A stretch of 64,000 bases of DNA from Streptomyces canus (lineage in GTDB: Bacteria > Actinomycetota > Actinomycetes > Streptomycetales > Streptomycetaceae): NCBI RefSeq assembly GCF_041435015.1, contig NZ_CP107989.1, positions 1,984,001-2,048,000 of the forward strand. Reading direction: 5' to 3'. This document shows, piece after piece, positions 59,924 to 64,000 of the stretch. Position numbers and translations under genes: made by a program. Below the pieces are notes generated by a model. It ran no database searches. It saw nothing but the letters and a program-made list of their open reading frames with translations, and had not been told where the DNA came from. The stretch's first letter is position 1. Every line of letters starts with the position of its first letter.

Positions 59924-61177
59924 TCAGAGGAAGGCGTGCCCTTCACCCCGGTACGTGGGGGCCTGGCCGACGATTTCGCTGCCGGACACCAGGTGGAGGG
60001 TGTTCACCCGCTCGCACAGTTCGCCGGCTTTGGCGTGCCGGAACCACACGTGGTCGCCGAGGCGCAGCCCGTGAGCTGCCGGACCGAGCACCGGTGTCTG
60101 CACTTCCCCCGCTCCTTCCAGCGGATTCATCCGCAGGCCCCGGGGCCAGCTGAGACTGGGCAGGCGGTCGCGGCCGGGCGGGCCGGAGGCGACCCAACCG
60201 CCCCCGAGTACGGTGGCGATCTCGTCCGTGGGACGGCGTACGACCGACATGACGAAGTAGGCGGCGGGCCGGGGACGGAAGCGTCGGTAGAAGTCGAACA
60301 ACCCCGGTCCGTACAGGCCCGAACCCGCGCCGATCTCGGTGATGACGTGCTCGGCCGAGGTCTGCTCCACGGAGCCGGTGCCGCCGCCGTTGACGAACTC
60401 CAGCGGGGCGACGGTCTCGACTGCGGCGATCGCGGCGGCGCGCCGGTCGGCCAGTTCACGTGCCGACAGACGCTGCATGGCACGGAGTGCAGCGCGCTTG
60501 AGAGGGGATCCGGGCTGGTTGTCACCCATGCCGGCGATCTGTCCTTCGTAGGACATGACCCCGGCCAGGTGGAACCCCTGACGGCTCTGGATCGCCCGGG
60601 CAAGCGTGACGGCCTGGTGCGGGGTGTGCACGGGAGAGCGGTAGGGGCCCAGGTGGATGCGCCCGCCGGCCAGTTCCAGGGAGGCGTCCAGATCGATGCA
60701 CAGCCGCAGAGGGGGGCGGGCGGCACCGATGGCCTCGTCGATGAAGTCCAGCTGGGCGACGGAGTCGATCATGAGGGTGATGCGTGAGGCCGCCCGCTCG
60801 TCCTTGGCCAGCTGCTGCAACGCGGTGCGGTCCGCGGTCGGGTAGCCGATGACCACGTCCTCGTGGTCCTCGGCCAGCCACAGGGCTTCGGGCAGGGTAA
60901 AGGCGAGAATGCCCCGGTAGCCCTGGCGCCGGAGGACGCGCTGGATCAGGTCGCGGCTGCGGACCGACTTGCTGGCCAGGCGGATCGTGGCGCGGCCGCC
61001 CGCGCGGTGCACCAGATCGCCGGCGTTGGCGTCGAAGGCATCGAGGTCCACCACGGCGAACGGCGGATCCAAGTGCTGGGTGGCCCACTCCAGTTGGGCC
61101 ATCCGGACCTCGCTGAATCCGGCCATGGCGGAGGCGGCCGATTTCACGTCCGGCCAGGACGCCACATGTGCGCTCAC
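59924..61177 (-). CDS. PLP-dependent amino acid aldolase/deaminase (alanine racemase-like fold, DTA family)
   Basis: 417-residue fold-type III PLP enzyme annotated in relatives as amino acid deaminase/aldolase. The opening PPFAVVDLDAFDANAGDLV is the racemase-type strand and RLASKSVRS (Lys at about residue 70) holds the Schiff-base lysine. AGVMSYEGQIAG (about 205), FVNGGGTGSVE (about 255) and HVWFRHAKAGELCERVN (metal ligands His/Cys near the C-terminus, D-threonine-aldolase-like) follow. GTG 61177 with AAAGGG. Substrate unknown; actinobacterial homologues (such as mycobacterial Rv1769) occur near a gulonolactone oxidase-type gene. Confidence 0.87.
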   Translation of the reverse strand: MSAHVASWPDVKSAASAMAGFSEVRMAQLEWATQHLDPPFAVVDLDAFDANAGDLVHRAGGRATIRLASKSVRSRDLIQRVLRRQGYRGILAFTLPEALWLAEDHEDVVIGYPTADRTALQQLAKDERAASRITLMIDSVAQLDFIDEAIGAARPPLRLCIDLDASLELAGGRIHLGPYRSPVHTPHQAVTLARAIQSRQGFHLAGVMSYEGQIAGMGDNQPGSPLKRAALRAMQRLSARELADRRAAAIAAVETVAPLEFVNGGGTGSVEQTSAEHVITEIGAGSGLYGPGLFDFYRRFRPRPAAYFVMSVVRRPTDEIATVLGGGWVASGPPGRDRLPSLSWPRGLRMNPLEGAGEVQTPVLGPAAHGLRLGDHVWFRHAKAGELCERVNTLHLVSGSEIVGQAPTYRGEGHAFL

Positions 61178-61238
61178 ATCCGCACCCTTTCTCGGTAGTT
61201 CAGTGGACCGGCCCGGTAAGCGGCGGCCGGGAACCGCG

Positions 61239-62105
61239 TCAGATGGTCGAGCGGTCCGAAGGCCGCGCCGCATCGGACCGGCGGCGGCCGCTGGGGGCGA
61301 TGATCCGCTCTCGTTGCTTTCTTCCCTTGGCCTCGGCGAGCGGGATCACCCATCGCATCAGGCGGGGGAAGACGCCGGCGATCCGCTGGACGCGTCCGCC
61401 CAGGGGAGGGAACACGACCTCGACCGGCTTGGAGACGATCGCGTCGACGACGGTCTTGGCGATCTCCTCCGGTGCGTAGGACTTCTCGGCGAAGGAGATG
61501 GCGCAAGCGGGGTCGGCCAGTTCCTGCTCAAGCATGTCCGTGCGCGTGGACGGAGGATGAATGATCGTGAAGTCCAGTGGCCCGTCGCGTTCCTCCAGGG
61601 CCACGCTGTGATGGAAGGCCCGCAGCCCGTGCTTCGAGCCGCAGTACGTCGCGTATCCGGGCAGCGGGAGGAACGACGTCATGCTGCAGACGGTGATGAT
61701 GTGGCCGCGGCCCTGCACGGTCATCCGCTCGATCGCCGTGCAGGTGCCGGTGATGGCGCCGAGCAGGTTGACCTCCAGGATGTTGCGGTGCTGTTGGGGG
61801 CCGAGGTCACTTGCGTGACCGGTGTGGGTGATGCCGGCGTTGTTGACCAGCACGTCGACGGCTCCGAACGCGGCCTCCGTTGCTTCGAAGGCCTTGACCC
61901 AAGCCGCCGGATTCCGGATGTCCAGGACACAGCCGGCGGCCCGGCTGCCCAGACTGAGCGCCCTGGCCCGTACCGCCTGCTCGTTGACATCGGACAGCAT
62001 CACGCGGTGACCGCGTGCGACCGCCGACTGCGCGATCGCGGCCCCGATGCCGGAGGCTGCGCCGGTGACGAGAAGGACCCGGCTGTTTTCAGACACTTCG
62101 CTCAT
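61239..62105 (-). CDS. Short-chain dehydrogenase/reductase
   Basis: 288-residue cytosolic SDR. VTGAASGIGAAIAQSAVARG (about residues 13-32), NNAGITHTG, catalytic Ser in CSMTSFLPLPG (about 142) and Tyr-x3-Lys YCGSKHG (about 157-161). The longer C-terminus (residues 235-288, basic) may touch membrane or partner. ATG 62105 has AGGAG twelve bases before, slightly far. Lies 61 bases upstream of the aldolase gene; a motif shared with the divergent promoter is found before it. Confidence 0.9.
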   Translation of the reverse strand: MSEVSENSRVLLVTGAASGIGAAIAQSAVARGHRVMLSDVNEQAVRARALSLGSRAAGCVLDIRNPAAWVKAFEATEAAFGAVDVLVNNAGITHTGHASDLGPQQHRNILEVNLLGAITGTCTAIERMTVQGRGHIITVCSMTSFLPLPGYATYCGSKHGLRAFHHSVALEERDGPLDFTIIHPPSTRTDMLEQELADPACAISFAEKSYAPEEIAKTVVDAIVSKPVEVVFPPLGGRVQRIAGVFPRLMRWVIPLAEAKGRKQRERIIAPSGRRRSDAARPSDRSTI

Positions 62106-62130
62106 GACCAACAGAGTCTCCTGGTCGTAT

Positions 62131-62141
62131 GTCCAAGTCAA
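62131..62141. promoter_or_regulatory. Half-site shared with the divergent operator, in front of the SDR gene
   Basis: GTCCAAGTCAA (on the minus strand TTGACTTGGAC) differs in one base from TTGACTTGTAC at 63230-63240. TTGACT may double as a -35 box for the SDR-to-ferredoxin transcript. Suggests common control of both promoters. Confidence 0.5.
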
Positions 62142-62181
62142 CTGTCCGACACGAGATTGTCCTCGGTTGTTACTCGGGGAT

Positions 62182-63153
62182 TCACAGCCGGAGCATCTCG
62201 ATGCGGCCACCGTTCAGCTCTGCGGCACGGACGGGATCGTCGGTCGGCACGGTCGCGGCGAACAGGGTGCGCCCGTCTTGACCTGCGACCAGGCAGCTCA
62301 GGGTGTTCTGGCTCGTCGTGACCCGGTCGAGGACGCGGCCGCCCTCGGCCACGTGCACGCATTCGCCGCGCAGTGCGTTCGCGATCCACATCGTCTCGCC
62401 GTCGCTGTGCCAGGCGATGCCGTCGGGGGCGATCGGTGAGGCGGAGCGCTTGGCGATGGCCGGGTGGTCCAAGAGTGCCGAGATCCTGCGGGTGATCCGG
62501 CCGAGAAGCCCCGGATGGTTCACCGCATGCCACAGGAACGGTGAGATCAGCGGGGCCCAGGGGCGCGGCTCCCCGAGTGTGCCGTCGGGGAGCACGGGGA
62601 AGGCGGTGAGCCGCATGGCCAGGGTTTCGGCCGCCACCATGGTGGTGCCGTCGGCCGTCAGGACGCATCCGTTGGGGAAGAGCACCGGCTCGGTCACCCC
62701 GAGCAGGGTCCCGTCCGCAGCCAGGCACGCGATCGGCGCCTTCGTCGGGCCGGGCGGCGCGTAGAGCATGGCGTTCGCGTGCTCGCGGGCGAACGCGTGG
62801 TAGTCAAAGCCGAAGTTGCCCACGTATGCACGCCCGTGCGGGTCGACGAGCATGTCGTTGACCGGGCCGCCGACAAGGTGCCGCAGATCCGCGTGCTCGA
62901 CGAGCTCGCCGTCCGCTTCCAGTCGGTACACGACGCCTCCGTCCATGGAGGCGACGAGCATGCGCCCGTCCGGAAGCCAGCCGAGTCCGCCGGCCCGGCC
63001 GGGAACCTTGAGGACCGTCTCGGCCTCTCCCGTGCCGTCCCAGCGGTGCACCGTGCCGTGTGCCAGGTCGGAGAACCACAGGGCTCCCTGATGCCAGCGC
63101 AGTGACTCGGGAACGCCGAAGCCGCTCAACGCGAGTGATGTCGTCCGTTTCAT
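62182..63153 (-). CDS. SMP-30/gluconolactonase-family lactonase
   Basis: 323-residue six-bladed propeller hydrolase. Metal-site motifs: VPESLRWHQGALWFSD (Glu, about residue 16), LVGGPVNDMLVDPHGRAYVGNFG (Asn/Asp, about 93-115), CVLTADGTTMVAAET and APDGIAWHSDG (Asp, about 250). It would open a lactone, fitting a product of the FAD oxidase. ATG 63153 eight bases after AAGGAG. First gene of the leftward operon; 143 bases separate it from the divergent aldehyde dehydrogenase. Confidence 0.9.
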   Translation of the reverse strand: MKRTTSLALSGFGVPESLRWHQGALWFSDLAHGTVHRWDGTGEAETVLKVPGRAGGLGWLPDGRMLVASMDGGVVYRLEADGELVEHADLRHLVGGPVNDMLVDPHGRAYVGNFGFDYHAFAREHANAMLYAPPGPTKAPIACLAADGTLLGVTEPVLFPNGCVLTADGTTMVAAETLAMRLTAFPVLPDGTLGEPRPWAPLISPFLWHAVNHPGLLGRITRRISALLDHPAIAKRSASPIAPDGIAWHSDGETMWIANALRGECVHVAEGGRVLDRVTTSQNTLSCLVAGQDGRTLFAATVPTDDPVRAAELNGGRIEMLRL

Positions 63154-63218
63154 TCCAGCCGCTCCTTGGTGACGGGCCTTGGGCGTGGTGTCTCTGCCGC
63201 ACAACAAGTTGGTCATCT

Positions 63219-63240
63219 GTACAAGACACTTGACTTGTAC
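63219..63240. promoter_or_regulatory. Palindromic operator between the lactonase and aldehyde dehydrogenase genes
   Basis: GTACAAG (63219-63225), eight bases, CTTGTAC (63234-63240) is a perfect inverted repeat; nested in it CAAG-ACA-CTTG (63222-63232) is a second one. The right arm overlaps the -35 TTGACT of the rightward promoter. No regulator gene lies in the window. Confidence 0.68.
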
Positions 63241-63258
63241 GGGTGACCGTCTCATTCT
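63230..63258 (+). promoter_or_regulatory. Promoter of the aldehyde dehydrogenase gene
   Basis: TTGACT (63230-63235), 17 bases, CATTCT (63253-63258), leaving about 32 bases of leader to the GTG at 63297. The -35 box lies in the operator. Confidence 0.5.
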
Positions 63259-63296
63259 GGGCAAACCGAAGTCAACGTTCCGGCAGGAGTTTTTCC

Positions 63297-64000
63297 GTGG
63301 CTCAGACTCGATCGCTCACGCCCGACGGCGCCCGGGCGGACGCACACATCGCAGTGGACAACCCGGCCACCGGAGCAGTGGTCGGCCATGCCGCAGACGC
63401 GTCGGCGCAGGAGGTGGCGCAAGCGGTCGCACGAGCCCGACAGGCACAGCCGGGCTGGGCTGAACTGAGCGCCCGAAGCCGTGCGGAATTCTTCACGCGT
63501 GGTCGCCAGTGGCTGCTGACTCACCGGCAGGAGATCATCGACTCCATCGTCGCGGAGAACGGCAAGACCGAAGAGGACGCGATCGTCGAGATCGTCTACT
63601 GCGTCAGCGCCTTCGCCTACTGGGCCAAGCGAGCACGGCACCACCTCGCCGACACGAAGATCCGCTCGCTCTCGCCGTTCGTACTCGGCCGCAGCATGTA
63701 CACCCGGCGGGTCCCCCTCGGTGTCGTCGGAGTCATCGGCCCCTGGAACAACCCGTTGATCAACTCCTTCGGTGACGCCATCCCCGCCCTGGCCGCCGGC
63801 AACGCCGTCGTCCTCAAACCCTCGGAGTACACACCGCTGACCGCGCTGCTCATGGAGAAGATGACCCGTGAGTGCGGCTGGCCCAAGGACGTCTTCCAGG
63901 TCGTGACCGGCGCCGGCGCCACCGGCCAGGCCCTGGTCGACACCGCCGACTTCGTGATGTTCACCGGATCCACGAAGACCGGCCGGGCCGTCGCCGCGCG
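63297..64000 (+). CDS. NAD(P)+-dependent aldehyde dehydrogenase (3' truncated by window)
   Basis: 234 codons visible. GTG 63297 lies eight bases after AGGAG, and the frame starts V-A-Q-T-R-S. Rossmann-type ALDH features: EENGKTEEDA-like helix at about residue 85 (AENGKTEED), PLGVVGVIGPWNNP (oxyanion Asn, about residue 142), ALAAGNAVVLKPSE (NAD-binding Lys, about 168) and VMFTGSTKTG (about 222). The catalytic Cys and Glu lie beyond the window. It would oxidise an aldehyde produced by the divergent P450/oxidase operon and shares its control region. Confidence 0.93.
   Translation, partial: MAQTRSLTPDGARADAHIAVDNPATGAVVGHAADASAQEVAQAVARARQAQPGWAELSARSRAEFFTRGRQWLLTHRQEIIDSIVAENGKTEEDAIVEIVYCVSAFAYWAKRARHHLADTKIRSLSPFVLGRSMYTRRVPLGVVGVIGPWNNPLINSFGDAIPALAAGNAVVLKPSEYTPLTALLMEKMTRECGWPKDVFQVVTGAGATGQALVDTADFVMFTGSTKTGRAVAA

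Overview
This is a high-GC actinobacterial chromosome segment, almost certainly from a Streptomyces. The evidence is strong G/C bias at third codon positions, frequent GTG starts, many ATGA/GTGA start-stop overlaps, and Streptomyces-typical families (DUF5753 XRE regulators, SAV2177-type methyltransferases, a SigB/F-type sigma factor, the gvpOAFGYZJLSK gas-vesicle operon). From memory, the gene order resembles the S. coelicolor region holding nar1 and gvp (about SCO6490-SCO6545), but this is a different strain.

Layout. (1) 1-4.5 kb: two convergent secreted plant-polysaccharide enzymes, a GH74 xyloglucanase with CBM2 (5' end outside the window) and a PL11 rhamnogalacturonan lyase, sharing a terminator. 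(2) 4.5-11.8 kb: a WYL regulator divergent from two small hypotheticals, a methyltransferase-pterin dehydratase pair, an ADP-ribosylglycohydrolase divergent from an MmyB-type regulator, and a DUF5753 regulator followed by a DUF574 methyltransferase. (3) 11.9-12.6 kb: the wreck of a narGHJI nitrate reductase operon, in which the start of narG is joined to the end of narH, narJ remains and narI is absent. (4) 12.6-26.6 kb: an extra DnaK with a HAIR-like element, a GDPD and a CorA-like membrane protein, OsmC, a MoxR/VWA metallopeptidase-like pair, a holin-phosphodiesterase fusion, two metallo-beta-lactamase-fold genes, DedA, and an aminotransferase-like protein without a visible PLP lysine.

(5) 26.7-40.2 kb: a stress/stationary-phase block with a cell-surface protein, a SigB-family sigma factor, pyruvate oxidase, DUF2795 and CBS proteins, a PfpI/DJ-1 protein overlapping an HPII-type catalase, a baeRF/Rv2629-like ribosome-associated protein, an ABC-F ATPase, a PAP2-diacylglycerol kinase fusion and a methyltransferase. 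(6) 40.2-50.2 kb: a 13-gene leftward array of type II NADH dehydrogenase, transketolase and stand-alone LigD polymerase (all overlapping), then the complete ten-gene gas-vesicle operon. (7) 50.3-54.0 kb: an F420-type LLM oxidoreductase with an enolase-superfamily enzyme, a membrane-anchored SDR and a holin-family protein.

(8) 54.3-64.0 kb: an operon whose sequence is visibly less G/C-biased than the rest. It encodes a 2Fe-2S ferredoxin, ferredoxin reductase, cytochrome P450, lactone/alditol-type FAD oxidase, MFS transporter, PLP amino-acid aldolase/deaminase, SDR and SMP-30 lactonase, with a divergent aldehyde dehydrogenase running off the window. A palindromic operator lies between the divergent promoters and a related half-site lies in front of the SDR. 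This looks like an acquired oxidative pathway of unknown substrate and is the best candidate here for an undescribed system. No tRNA, rRNA, CRISPR array, insertion sequence or attachment site was recognised.
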